Source of the DNA: Mycolicibacterium arabiense
Lineage (GTDB): Bacteria; Actinomycetota; Actinomycetes; Mycobacteriales; Mycobacteriaceae
Assembly (NCBI RefSeq): GCF_010731815.2
Contig: NZ_AP022593.1
Location: 3,224,001 to 3,288,000, forward strand
Reading direction: 5' to 3'
Length of the DNA stretch: 64,000 bases
Of this stretch, positions 17,277-26,100 are shown piece by piece. The notes beneath the pieces were generated by a model that was not told where the DNA came from, ran no database searches, and worked only from the letters and a program-made list of their open reading frames with translations. Numbering within the stretch: position 1 is the first letter of the stretch; each line of letters starts with the position of its first letter. The translations under genes and the position numbers were made by a program.

Positions 17277-18521
17277 ACAAATTCTGGTGCGGCTGATCCG
17301 CCCCTCACCGGAGTGCGCGTCGTGGACGCCGCCACCATCTACGCGGGGCCGATGGTGGCGACACTGCTCGGTGACTTCGGCGCCGACGTGATCAAGGTCG
17401 AGCACCCCCGCGGCGACGGATTGCGGCAGTGGGAGTGGCGCAAGGACGGCGAATCCCTCTGGTGGGCCGTGGTCGGTAGGAACAAGCGCGACATCAGCCT
17501 CGCGCTCTCCGATCCCCGCGGTGCCGAGGTCATGCGCCGGCTGCTGGCCGAGGCCGACGTCTTCATCGAGAACTTTCGCCCGGGCACCCTGGAGAAGTGG
17601 GGCCTCGACCCCAAGGACCTGCTGGCCGCCAACCCCAAGCTGGTGGTGGTCCGGGTCTCGGGCTTCGGGCAGACCGGGCCCTATAGCTCCCGCCCGGGCT
17701 TCGGCACCATCGCCGAGGCGATGTCGGGATTCGCCGACACCAACGGCGCGGCCGACGGTCCTCCCGTGCTGCCGCAGTGGCCGCTCGCCGACGGCGTCGC
17801 CGCGCTCGCCGGAGCCTTCGCGACGATGGTCGCCCTGCGGCACGCCGAGGCCACCGGCCAGGGACAGATCGTCGACCTGTCCATCTACGAACCGCTGTTC
17901 TGGATCCTCGGCGCCCAGACGTCGGCGTACGACCAACTCGGCACGCTGCCAACCCGGCAGGGCAGCCGCACGGGCTTCAACGTTCCACGCGAGTGCTTCC
18001 AGACCCGCGACGGCCGGTGGATCGCACTCTCGGGCGCCACCACCTCCACCGCCCAGCGCATCATGCGCGTCGTCGACCGTCCGGACCTGGCCGAGGCCGA
18101 GTGGTTCGGCGACATCTCCGGGCGAATAGCCCACCGGGACGAGATCGACGACGCGATCGCCGACTGGGTGAGCAGCCGTGACAACGCCGACGTGCTGGCC
18201 GCCTTCGACGCGGTCGGTGCGACGGCCGGTCCGGTGTACAGCGCGGCCGACATAGCCGCCGACCCGCACTTCTCCGCGCGGGGCAGCGTCGTAACCGTCG
18301 ACCACCCCACCCTCGGCGCGTTGCGCATGCAGGGTTTGATCGCCCAGCTGTCGCGCACACCCGGTCGCATCAACGGCCCCGGACCGGTTCTCGGCGAACA
18401 CAACGACGACATCCTGCGCGACGAATTGGCCTACCCGCAGGACGTTTTCGAGCAACTCACCGAGGCCGGCGTCATCGGCCCCACCCGTCAACCGATTTCA
18501 ACCAACCAAGGACGACCATGA
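17268..18521 (+). CDS. CaiB/BaiF family (class III) CoA transferase
   Basis: 417 aa, full length for the family, which moves CoA from a donor such as succinyl-CoA to a carboxylic acid. Seen: LTGVRVVDAATIYAGPMVATLLGDFGADVIKVE (residues about 13-45, given in part), NKRDISLAL, FRPGTLEKWGLDP, SGFGQTGPY, and GQIVDLSIYE near 200-209 with the catalytic-type Asp/Glu region. It is the first gene of a seven-enzyme/transporter run in which nearly every start overlaps the preceding stop. It probably activates the acid that the CitE-like lyase (23539) later cleaves. Confidence 0.88.
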   Translation: MFDTNSGAADPPLTGVRVVDAATIYAGPMVATLLGDFGADVIKVEHPRGDGLRQWEWRKDGESLWWAVVGRNKRDISLALSDPRGAEVMRRLLAEADVFIENFRPGTLEKWGLDPKDLLAANPKLVVVRVSGFGQTGPYSSRPGFGTIAEAMSGFADTNGAADGPPVLPQWPLADGVAALAGAFATMVALRHAEATGQGQIVDLSIYEPLFWILGAQTSAYDQLGTLPTRQGSRTGFNVPRECFQTRDGRWIALSGATTSTAQRIMRVVDRPDLAEAEWFGDISGRIAHRDEIDDAIADWVSSRDNADVLAAFDAVGATAGPVYSAADIAADPHFSARGSVVTVDHPTLGALRMQGLIAQLSRTPGRINGPGPVLGEHNDDILRDELAYPQDVFEQLTEAGVIGPTRQPISTNQGRP

Positions 18522-19864
18522 CCACCACCACGGGGGCAACGGTGCCCAACGAGCGACTGGTCCGGCGCGTGGCGCTGGCCAGCGGCATCGGCTCGATGCT
18601 CGAGTTCTACGACTTCTATCTCTACGGCGCACTCTCCGCGACGATCTTCGGCACCCTGTTCTTCCACAGTGAAGACCCAGCCGTGGGCACCTTGCTCGCG
18701 CTCGCCACCTTCGGCGTGGGTTTCGTGGCCCGTCCCGTCGGCGGGATCATCGCCGGTCACTTCGGGGACAAGGTCGGACGCAAGAGCGTGCTGATCGCCA
18801 CGCTCGCGCTGATGGGCATTTCGACGGTCGGCATCGGGATACTGCCGACCTACGAAACGATCGGCACGGCGGCACCCATTCTCCTCGTCACCCTGCGGGT
18901 GCTGCAGGGGCTCGCCCACGGTGGCGAGTGGGGTGGCGCGTCCATCATGACCATCGAGCACGCCCCCGAGGGCAGGCGCGGCTTCTACGGCAGCTGCCCC
19001 CAGATGGGGATCTACGCCGGTCTGATCCTCGCGAGCCTGGTGCTCGGCGCATTCATGCTCCTGCCGGACGACGACTTCAAGAGCTGGGGCTGGCGGATTC
19101 CCTTCATCCTCGGCGCGGTCTTGATGCTGGTGGGCCTTTGGCTTCGCCGGGCCATCACCGAGTCGCCCGAGTTCGCCGCCGCGCTCGCGGCGCGAGCGAT
19201 CGAACCCGAGCAGGAGAAGAAGCGCATCCCGCTGGTGGAGGCCTTCCGCACCGGCCGCCGCGGCATCCTGATCACCTTCGCCGCCAAGGCCGCTGAAACC
19301 TGCACGTTCTACCTGATCACCGTCTTCGCGTTGACCCTTGCGAAGAACGGCGCAGGAGAATCCAACGCCCGCAACGGCATTCTCGTCGCATCCGTCGCCG
19401 CGATCATCACGATCGGCGCGTTCGGCGTGTTGGCCGACAGGATCGGCACGCGGACCGTCTACATGGCGGGGGCCGGCTTCATGGTCCTCTTCGCGTTCCC
19501 GTTCTTCTGGCTCGCGGGCATCGGCTCGACGACCACGTTGTGGATCGCGCTGATCGTCGGACTGGCAGTCGCACACTCGCTTATGTACGCCGCACAGGCG
19601 AGCTACTTCTCGGCGCTGTTCGACACCAACGTCAGGTTCACCGGCGCCTCGCTCGGCTACCAGCTCGGCGCGGCCATCGTCGGCGGCTTCACACCGCTGA
19701 TCGCCGCATCACTGCTGATCCGTAGCGGCGGCGAGACTTGGCCCGTTGCGACGTACATTGCCGGCGTGTGCTTGGTCAGCTTCCTCGTCATGGCGATCTG
19801 GGGTCAGATCCGCCCCACTGCCCCGGTCATCGTCACTCCCGACGTCGCGGAGGTTCCGCGATGA
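18518..19864 (+). CDS. MFS metabolite:H+ symporter (MHS type)
   Basis: 448 aa, twelve predicted helices. The opening GSMLEFYDFYLYG and RPVGGIIAGHFGDKVGRKS (about residues 70-88) are typical of the metabolite:H+ symporter subgroup that takes up organic acids, shikimate or osmolytes. The ATG at 18518 overlaps the CoA-transferase stop (ATGA). It is probably the uptake system for the island's growth substrate, which makes a small carboxylic acid or polyhydroxy acid a reasonable guess. Confidence 0.85.
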   Translation: MTTTTGATVPNERLVRRVALASGIGSMLEFYDFYLYGALSATIFGTLFFHSEDPAVGTLLALATFGVGFVARPVGGIIAGHFGDKVGRKSVLIATLALMGISTVGIGILPTYETIGTAAPILLVTLRVLQGLAHGGEWGGASIMTIEHAPEGRRGFYGSCPQMGIYAGLILASLVLGAFMLLPDDDFKSWGWRIPFILGAVLMLVGLWLRRAITESPEFAAALAARAIEPEQEKKRIPLVEAFRTGRRGILITFAAKAAETCTFYLITVFALTLAKNGAGESNARNGILVASVAAIITIGAFGVLADRIGTRTVYMAGAGFMVLFAFPFFWLAGIGSTTTLWIALIVGLAVAHSLMYAAQASYFSALFDTNVRFTGASLGYQLGAAIVGGFTPLIAASLLIRSGGETWPVATYIAGVCLVSFLVMAIWGQIRPTAPVIVTPDVAEVPR

Positions 19865-20991
19865 AGTCCGCCACGCTGCCCGAGTACACCCGGGCGGCCG
19901 TCGTCCGAGGATTCGGCGAGCCGCTGAAGCTCGAAGAGGTAGCCGTTCCACAGACCGTCGAGGCGGGCGGCCTGCTGGTCGAGATCGTGGCCTGCTCGCT
20001 GTGCGGCACCGACGTGCACTGCTGGGAGGGCACCCTGGCCATCCCGGTCGAGCTGCCACTCATCCTCGGTCACGAGATGGTAGGCCGGATCATCGCGATC
20101 GGTGACGGCGCCGACGTCGACTCCACCGGACAACCCTTGCGGATCGGTGACCGCATCCTGTGGACGCACGCCGTCTGCGGCCACTGCGTGATGTGCGCCA
20201 GAAAGCGTCCAACGCTGTGCCGGAACAAGATTCCCTACGGGCAGGGCACCATGAACCAGTGGCCCCACTTGCTCGGAGGGCTGGCACAACACTCGTACGT
20301 GCTTCCGGGATCGGGCCGGGTGCGAGTACCCGACGCCATCCCCGACGACCTCGCCAGCATGGCGAGCTGTGCGCTGCGCTCGGTCGTCAACGCAGTCGAG
20401 CAGGCCGGCCGGATAGGGCCGGAGCACACCGTCGTCGTTCAGGGCGCAGGCCCGCTGGGGATTCTCGCCACCGGGCTGTTCGCCCAGGCGGGTGCCGGCC
20501 GGGTGATCACCGTGGGTGCACCCGACGCGCGCTTGGAGATCGCCTCGGAGTTCGGTGCGCACGAGGTCGTTTCGCTTGCCGAGCATCCCGATCCGGACGA
20601 CCGTCTGGCGATGATTCGCGACGCCACCGGAGGTCTCGGCGCCGACCTGGTCGCCGAATTCTCCGGGCACCCCGCCGCCTTCGCCGAAGGAGTGGAGATG
20701 GCCGGGCCGGATGCCCGCTACCTGGTGGTCGGTCAGCTCGGCGCGGGTACCACCGCCGTTGCGCCGGGCACCATCACCAAGAAGAACCTCACCGTCATCG
20801 GTTCCTTCTCCGGTGACCTCTCGCATTACCGCACTGCACTCACGATCCTCGAACGTCTCGCCGACCGGCTCCCCTTCGACCGACTGATCAGCGGTCGCTA
20901 TCCGTTGGGCGACGTCGACTCGGTGATGACGCGGATGCAGAGCTTCCAAGAAATCAAGCCCGTCCTACTGCCACAGGAGGTCACGTCATGA
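19861..20991 (+). CDS. Zinc-dependent alcohol dehydrogenase (MDR)
   Basis: 376 aa from the ATG at 19861 that overlaps the transporter stop. Medium-chain dehydrogenase: CSLCGTDVH near residue 42 with the catalytic-zinc cysteine, GHEMVG near 72, a four-cysteine structural zinc lobe (CGHCVMCARKRPTLC near 108-122) and a Rossmann motif GAGPLG near 198. It oxidises an alcohol to an aldehyde or ketone with NAD(P). Sitting directly before an aldehyde dehydrogenase, it likely oxidises a primary alcohol. Confidence 0.85.
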   Translation: MKSATLPEYTRAAVVRGFGEPLKLEEVAVPQTVEAGGLLVEIVACSLCGTDVHCWEGTLAIPVELPLILGHEMVGRIIAIGDGADVDSTGQPLRIGDRILWTHAVCGHCVMCARKRPTLCRNKIPYGQGTMNQWPHLLGGLAQHSYVLPGSGRVRVPDAIPDDLASMASCALRSVVNAVEQAGRIGPEHTVVVQGAGPLGILATGLFAQAGAGRVITVGAPDARLEIASEFGAHEVVSLAEHPDPDDRLAMIRDATGGLGADLVAEFSGHPAAFAEGVEMAGPDARYLVVGQLGAGTTAVAPGTITKKNLTVIGSFSGDLSHYRTALTILERLADRLPFDRLISGRYPLGDVDSVMTRMQSFQEIKPVLLPQEVTS

Positions 20992-22523
20992 CAGCCACCA
21001 CCCACCGCCCGTCCGAGGTGGCCACGCTGGCCGATCCCCAGTCCGGCTCCGACGTCGCCGACCTATCCATGTTCGTGGCAGGTTCTCCCACCTCTGCCAT
21101 CGGCGGTGCGACCTTCGACTCCTACGAGCCACGTTCCGGACGGGTCTGGGCGACGCTTCCACGATCCGGCGCCGAGGACGTCGACCGTGCGGTGCGGGCA
21201 GCCCGCGCCGCGTTCGAGGGACCGTGGGGCGCCGTATCGGCGGCTGACCGGGGTCGCTTCCTGACCAAGATCGCGGCAGTCGTCGACCGGCACCGCGAGC
21301 AGCTCGTCGTCATCGAGTCGCGCGACAACGGCAAGCCGGTCCGTGAGGTGCGGGCCGAGATCGACGCCGTGGTGCGGTATTTCGAGTACTTCGCCGGTGT
21401 CGCCCAGACCGTGCTCGGCGAGACCCATCCGCAGGCCGCGACTGCGTTCAGCTATACCCGTCGAGAGCCCGTCGGCGTCGTCGGCGCGATCGTCCCGTGG
21501 AACTCGCCGCTTCTGATGCTGGCGTGGAAGCTGTCCCCCGCGCTGGCGGGCGGCAACACCATCATCCTCAAGCCCGCCGAAGAGACCTCGGTGTCCGCGG
21601 TGGTGTTCGCTCAACTCATCGCCGAAGCCGGGTTGCCCGATGGCGTCTTCAACGTGGTGACGGGGCTCGGCGAGGAAGCCGGGGCCGCGCTGGTCGCCCA
21701 CCCGGGTGTCGACAAGATCGCCTTCACCGGCTCGACCGAGGTCGGCAAGCACATCGCCGCGACCGCGGCCAACGACCTCAAGCTCGTCACCTTCGAACTC
21801 GGCGGCAAGTCCCCGACGCTGATCTTCTCCGACGCCGACCTCGACGCCGCGGTGCACCGGACCGCCTACGGCATCTTCTCCGCTGCCGGCCAAACATGTC
21901 AGGCGGCGTCACGAATCTTCGTGCAAGAAGCCATACACGACGAATTCCTGGATCGCTTCGCAACGCTGGCGCGCAGCATTCGCGTCGGCGACCCGCTGTC
22001 CGAGCGCACCCAGATGGGCGCACAGATCTCCGCGCAGCACCGCGAACGGATCGCCCGTTACGTCGCGAGCGGCACTCAGGAGGGCGCGACCCTCGTCTGC
22101 GGCGGCACCCGGCCCACGGAACCGCCGCTGGCCGACGGGTACTACTACTCGCCGACGATCCTCGATGGCGTCAACCGCGACATGAAGATGATCCGCGAGG
22201 AGATCTTCGGTCCGGTGACCGGAATCCAGACCTTCACCGACGAAGCCGACGCCCTCGCCAAGGCCAACGACACGGAGTACGGACTGGCAGGGTCGGTGTG
22301 GACCCGCGACGTCGCCCGCGCGCACCGCGTTGCCGCCGGCATCGCCGCTGGACTGATCTGGGTCAACACCACCCGTACGATCAACCATCTCGTTCCGTTC
22401 GGCGGTTACAAGCAATCCGGTTACGGACGCGAGGGCGGCCAGGCCGTGATGGAGCACTACACCCGAATCAAGTCGGTCTGGGTCGACCTCCAGGACGACC
22501 TGCCGAACTGGTACGCCGACTGA
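20988..22523 (+). CDS. NAD(P)-dependent aldehyde dehydrogenase
   Basis: 511 aa, full length. Seen: VPWNSPLLMLAWKLSPAL near 170, FTGSTEVG near 246, FELGGKSP near 268 (general base Glu) and the catalytic cysteine in GQTCQAASR near 305. ATGA overlap with the alcohol dehydrogenase. It should convert the aldehyde made by that enzyme into an acid, which the CoA transferase could then activate. Substrate not determinable. Confidence 0.88.
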   Translation: MTATTHRPSEVATLADPQSGSDVADLSMFVAGSPTSAIGGATFDSYEPRSGRVWATLPRSGAEDVDRAVRAARAAFEGPWGAVSAADRGRFLTKIAAVVDRHREQLVVIESRDNGKPVREVRAEIDAVVRYFEYFAGVAQTVLGETHPQAATAFSYTRREPVGVVGAIVPWNSPLLMLAWKLSPALAGGNTIILKPAEETSVSAVVFAQLIAEAGLPDGVFNVVTGLGEEAGAALVAHPGVDKIAFTGSTEVGKHIAATAANDLKLVTFELGGKSPTLIFSDADLDAAVHRTAYGIFSAAGQTCQAASRIFVQEAIHDEFLDRFATLARSIRVGDPLSERTQMGAQISAQHRERIARYVASGTQEGATLVCGGTRPTEPPLADGYYYSPTILDGVNRDMKMIREEIFGPVTGIQTFTDEADALAKANDTEYGLAGSVWTRDVARAHRVAAGIAAGLIWVNTTRTINHLVPFGGYKQSGYGREGGQAVMEHYTRIKSVWVDLQDDLPNWYAD

Positions 22524-23542
22524 TGCGCCAACCCACCGTCGTCATCTCGCCCGACAGCCTCAAGGGCTGCCTTCCGGCCGCCGACGCCGCCGCCGCGGTC
22601 GCACGCGGCGTCGCGGCTGCCCGACCCGACGTCGAGGTCGCGGAACTGCCGCTGTCGGACGGCGGCGAAGGCCTCGTCGACGTGCTCCGTCACGTTCTCG
22701 GCGGCGACCTACGCACCGTCACCGTCTCCGATCCGCTCGGCCGCCCGACCTTGGCGCACTACCTCGTGCTGCCCGACGGGCGGGCCGTGACCGAAAGTGC
22801 CCAGGCCATCGGCCTCACGTTGCTGAGCGCCGCCGAACTCGACCCGTTCGCGGCGTCGAGCCGCGGCCTCGGCGAGTTGATCGCACAGATCGGGTCCGAC
22901 AACGACGTCCACGAACTGGTACTGGGCGTTGGCGGGGTGGCGACCGTCGACGGCGGTGTCGGGATGCGCGACGTCCTGACAAAGCTGCCGGTCCCCGTGC
23001 GGGTTGCCTCCGACGTACGCAACCCGTTACTCGGGAAGCGCGGCGCTGCAGCGGTATTCGGCCCCCAGAAGGGCGCCTCCCCGTCTGACGTCGTGGCGCT
23101 CGAGCGGCGCCTCGCGAAACTGAACCACCCCGTCGTCATCGCCGACCATCCAGGCGCAGGAGCGGCAGGCGGCATCGGCGCGATGCTCCTGGCGATGGGC
23201 GGCACCATCGAATCCGGGATCGAGCTGGTGCTCTCGCTCACGGGCTGGCACGACGTCGCCCGTACGGCCACCGTCGCGGTTACCGGCGAGGGCACCGTCG
23301 ACCTGTCCTCGACGGAAGGCAAGGTGGTCTGTGGCGTGCTCGACGCCGCCCGCCCCAACGGGCTCCCGGTGGTGGTCTTCGGCGGACGTGTCGTACCCGA
23401 GGGCGCAGCAGCGCTGGCCGAACTCGGCGCACGAGACGTGGTATCGCTGAGCGGCCACATCGCCGACGCGGCCGATGACCTGTATGCCTTGGGCACGACC
23501 ATTGCGACACGCCTGGATTCGTGGAAGCGAGCTGCCGTATGA
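22523..23542 (+). CDS. Glycerate kinase (GlxK family)
   Basis: 339 aa from the ATG at 22523 (TGATG overlap with the aldehyde dehydrogenase); longer frames upstream are shadows of that gene. Motifs of the GlxK/GarK-type glycerate kinase are clear: SPDSLKGCL at 9-17, LSDGGEGLVDVL near 49, GVGGVATVDGG near 135 and TGEGTVDLSS near 254. The family phosphorylates D-glycerate, usually to 2-phosphoglycerate, feeding lower glycolysis. Its presence defines the end product of the island's pathway. Confidence 0.88.
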   Translation: MRQPTVVISPDSLKGCLPAADAAAAVARGVAAARPDVEVAELPLSDGGEGLVDVLRHVLGGDLRTVTVSDPLGRPTLAHYLVLPDGRAVTESAQAIGLTLLSAAELDPFAASSRGLGELIAQIGSDNDVHELVLGVGGVATVDGGVGMRDVLTKLPVPVRVASDVRNPLLGKRGAAAVFGPQKGASPSDVVALERRLAKLNHPVVIADHPGAGAAGGIGAMLLAMGGTIESGIELVLSLTGWHDVARTATVAVTGEGTVDLSSTEGKVVCGVLDAARPNGLPVVVFGGRVVPEGAAALAELGARDVVSLSGHIADAADDLYALGTTIATRLDSWKRAAV

Positions 23543-24423
23543 CCCGGGCATCGACCCTGCTCCGCACGCTGTTGTTCGTGCCGGGCGACCGGCCCGACCG
23601 CATCGCCAAGGCGATCGGCAGTCCGGCCGACGGCGTCGCAGTCGATCTGGAAGACGCCGTGGCACTGTCGCAGAAGGACGCAGCCCGCGCCGGTGCGGTG
23701 GGTGCGCTGACCGAGCTGCCCTCGGCAAGCGTGCCCGTGATCTGCGTGCGCATCAACGCCATCGGTTCCGGAATGGCCGAGGACGATCTCGCCGCTCTCG
23801 AGTCGGTGCTAGACCGGATCGATCTGGTCATCGTTCCGATGAGTGCGCACCCAGACGGGATCCGGCAGGTAGCCGACCTGTTGACGCGTGCAGAACGATC
23901 GGCTCGCACCGAGGGCAACCGCACCGGCATAGTTCCCCTGCTCGAGACGGCCGCAGGCATCCTGGCCGCACCGGCGATCGCCGCCTCCGACCCCCGAGTG
24001 CACACCCTGGCGTTCGGTCCCGCGGACCTCTCCCGCGAACTGGGCATCACACCTACGGCCGAGGGCGACGAATTCCTGCTCGCGCGATCACAATTGGTGC
24101 TCGCCGCCGCTGCCGCCCAGTGTCCGCCGCCGATCGACGGGCCATATCTGGATCTGGGGGACGACCGAGGGCTCGTCGAGTCGGCTCGGCGGGCCCGTGC
24201 TCTCGGCTTCGGCGGCAAGCAGGTCATCCATCCGTCGCAGATCGATCGCGTGCTAAGCGCCTTCACCGCCTCTGCCGCCGAAATCGATTGGGCGCGAGCG
24301 GTAGACGCCGCGTTCACGGCCGCCGAGGCCGACGGCGTGTCGTCGATCAGGCTGTCGGACGGGACCTTCGTCGACTACCCGATCGCCCGGCGTGCCCGGG
24401 CAATCCTGGCGAGCGTCCGGTGA
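23539..24423 (+). CDS. CitE-like / malyl-CoA lyase-family enzyme
   Basis: 294 aa from the ATG at 23539 (ATGA overlap). HpcH/HpaI-CitE fold: RTLLFVPGDRPDRI at 9-22, AVDLEDAV near 36-43, RINAIGS near 73, LLETAAGI near 140 with a metal-ligand Glu, FGPADLSRELG near 163 with a metal-ligand Asp, and GGKQVIHPSQI near 228. Family members cleave 3-hydroxy-3-carboxyacyl-CoA thioesters (malyl-, citramalyl-CoA) to acetyl- or propionyl-CoA and a 2-oxoacid. With the adjacent hydroxyacid dehydrogenase and glycerate kinase, the 2-oxoacid may be hydroxypyruvate or glyoxylate. Confidence 0.85.
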   Translation: MTRASTLLRTLLFVPGDRPDRIAKAIGSPADGVAVDLEDAVALSQKDAARAGAVGALTELPSASVPVICVRINAIGSGMAEDDLAALESVLDRIDLVIVPMSAHPDGIRQVADLLTRAERSARTEGNRTGIVPLLETAAGILAAPAIAASDPRVHTLAFGPADLSRELGITPTAEGDEFLLARSQLVLAAAAAQCPPPIDGPYLDLGDDRGLVESARRARALGFGGKQVIHPSQIDRVLSAFTASAAEIDWARAVDAAFTAAEADGVSSIRLSDGTFVDYPIARRARAILASVR

Positions 24424-25373
24424 AGGTCGTCGTCACACGGGCGCTACCGCCCGCCACGTTGGCACCGCTGGCCGACCTCGGCGAGGTGTGGGTCTCACCC
24501 CACGACCGTCCACTCACGACCGATGAACTACGCGACGCGGTCCCGGGCGCCAACGCGATCGTCAGCATGCTCAACGACCGGATCGATGAGTCCGTGCTGG
24601 CTGCGGCGGGCAGCCAACTGCAGATCGTCGCCAACACCGCGGTCGGCTACGACAACCTCGACGTTGGCGCGATCGCACGGCACGGTGCGACCGCCACCAA
24701 CACACCCGGCGTCCTCGTCGACGCCACGGCGGACCTGACCATGGCCCTGCTGCTCGACGTCACGCGCCGAGTGTCGGAGGGTGACCGGCTGGTCCGCTCC
24801 GGCCAGTCGTGGTCGTGGGACATCGGATTCATGGTGGGCAGCGGGCTGCAGCGAAAGCAGCTGGGGATCGTCGGCATGGGCCACATCGGCCGGGCGGTGG
24901 CGAAGCGGGCCGCCGCGTTCGGCGTGGACATCGTCTACCACGCCCGCCGCGAGCAGGGTGACGACATCGGTCGGCGCGTGCCGCTCGACGAATTGCTCGC
25001 CACCTCCGACGTCGTCTCGCTGCACTGCCCACTGACCGCCGAGACCCGTCACCTGATCGACGGGCCAGCACTGAACCGGATGAAAGCCGAGGCCTTCCTG
25101 GTCAATACCGCTCGCGGTCCCGTCGTCGACGAGAACGCTCTGGCGGAGGCACTCGCCACGGGCGGCATCGCGGGGGCCGCGCTCGACGTCTACGAGCACG
25201 AACCCGACGTGCATCCGGGCCTGCGGAACCTCGGCAATGTCGTACTCGCACCACATCTGGGGTCGGCGACCATCGAGACACGGACCCGGATGGCGGAACT
25301 GGCGGTCGAGAACGTGGTGGGAATGCTCGTGGGCGGCGGCCCGATCACACCGATCGCGGTACCGTCACAATGA
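24420..25373 (+). CDS. D-2-hydroxyacid dehydrogenase (glyoxylate/hydroxypyruvate reductase type)
   Basis: 317 aa from the GTG at 24420 (GTGA overlap with the lyase gene). NAD(P)-binding GMGHIGRAV near 153, the active-site triad Arg in NTARGPVVDE near 228, Glu in DVYEHEP near 257 and His in APHLGSAT near 279 are all present. The opening VVVTRALPP resembles D-glycerate dehydrogenases. It most likely reduces hydroxypyruvate to D-glycerate, or glyoxylate to glycolate, linking the lyase to the glycerate kinase. Confidence 0.87.
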   Translation: MKVVVTRALPPATLAPLADLGEVWVSPHDRPLTTDELRDAVPGANAIVSMLNDRIDESVLAAAGSQLQIVANTAVGYDNLDVGAIARHGATATNTPGVLVDATADLTMALLLDVTRRVSEGDRLVRSGQSWSWDIGFMVGSGLQRKQLGIVGMGHIGRAVAKRAAAFGVDIVYHARREQGDDIGRRVPLDELLATSDVVSLHCPLTAETRHLIDGPALNRMKAEAFLVNTARGPVVDENALAEALATGGIAGAALDVYEHEPDVHPGLRNLGNVVLAPHLGSATIETRTRMAELAVENVVGMLVGGGPITPIAVPSQ

Positions 25374-25403
25374 CGTAGCCCGGTGTCAGGTCGAGAGGAA
25401 GCG

Positions 25404-26078
25404 ATGGTCACCCCACCCGAACCTCTCCCGACCACCAAGGCGGAAGAGGCGTTCATCGCGATTCGGCAGCTGATCGAACGGGGTCAGTTGCCGGGCGGGG
25501 CCAAGCTGACCCTCGCCAGCCTGTCCGACCAGTTGCAGATGAGCCTGACCCCCATTCGCGAGGCGCTGCGCATGCTGCAGGCTAACGGTCTGGTCGAGTA
25601 CAAGCGCCACCACGGTCACGTCGTGACGAGGTACTCGATTCAGCGTGCGGAGGAGATCTACCTGCTCCGTCAAACCCTCGAGCCGCTGGCCACCAAGCTG
25701 GCCGCAGCCAACGCGACCGACGAAGAGCTTCAGGCCATTCGCGAACTACAGGAGGAGTTTCGCCTCGTGGTGGATGCCGATCCACCCCGGTTCGCGGACG
25801 TGGTCGACCTCAACGCACGGTGGCATCGCATGGTGTACTCGTCGGCGCACTCCGCCCTGCTGGACGACTTCATCGAGCGGTTGTGGAACGGCGTGCCCTA
25901 TCAGGCGATTTGGTTCGTTCAGCGGCGGCACCGCTCGGTCGCCGATCACGAGGCCGTCACCGTGGCCCTCGAGAGCAGGGAGGCCGGGGCTGCCGAGAAG
26001 GCCATGCTCGACCACATCGGGCGAGGCCGCGCCGCGACGGTCGAGCACCTTCACGCCATCGGTTCGCCGGAGACCTGA
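25404..26078 (+). CDS. GntR/FadR-family regulator
   Basis: 224 aa. The start is taken at ATG 25404 because AGAGGA lies 6 nt upstream; a GTG at 25383 is also in frame. N-terminal winged helix (LASLSDQLQMSLTPIREALRMLQ near residues 37-59, given in part) followed by an all-helical FCD ligand domain with metal-type histidines (ARWHRMVY, HIGRG). FCD regulators sense organic acids. It lies 30 nt behind the dehydrogenase on the same strand, so it is likely the operon's own repressor acting at the palindrome 17263-17276. Confidence 0.85.
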   Translation: MVTPPEPLPTTKAEEAFIAIRQLIERGQLPGGAKLTLASLSDQLQMSLTPIREALRMLQANGLVEYKRHHGHVVTRYSIQRAEEIYLLRQTLEPLATKLAAANATDEELQAIRELQEEFRLVVDADPPRFADVVDLNARWHRMVYSSAHSALLDDFIERLWNGVPYQAIWFVQRRHRSVADHEAVTVALESREAGAAEKAMLDHIGRGRAATVEHLHAIGSPET

Positions 26079-26100
26079 TTCGCGGTGGCCCGGCACGCGG

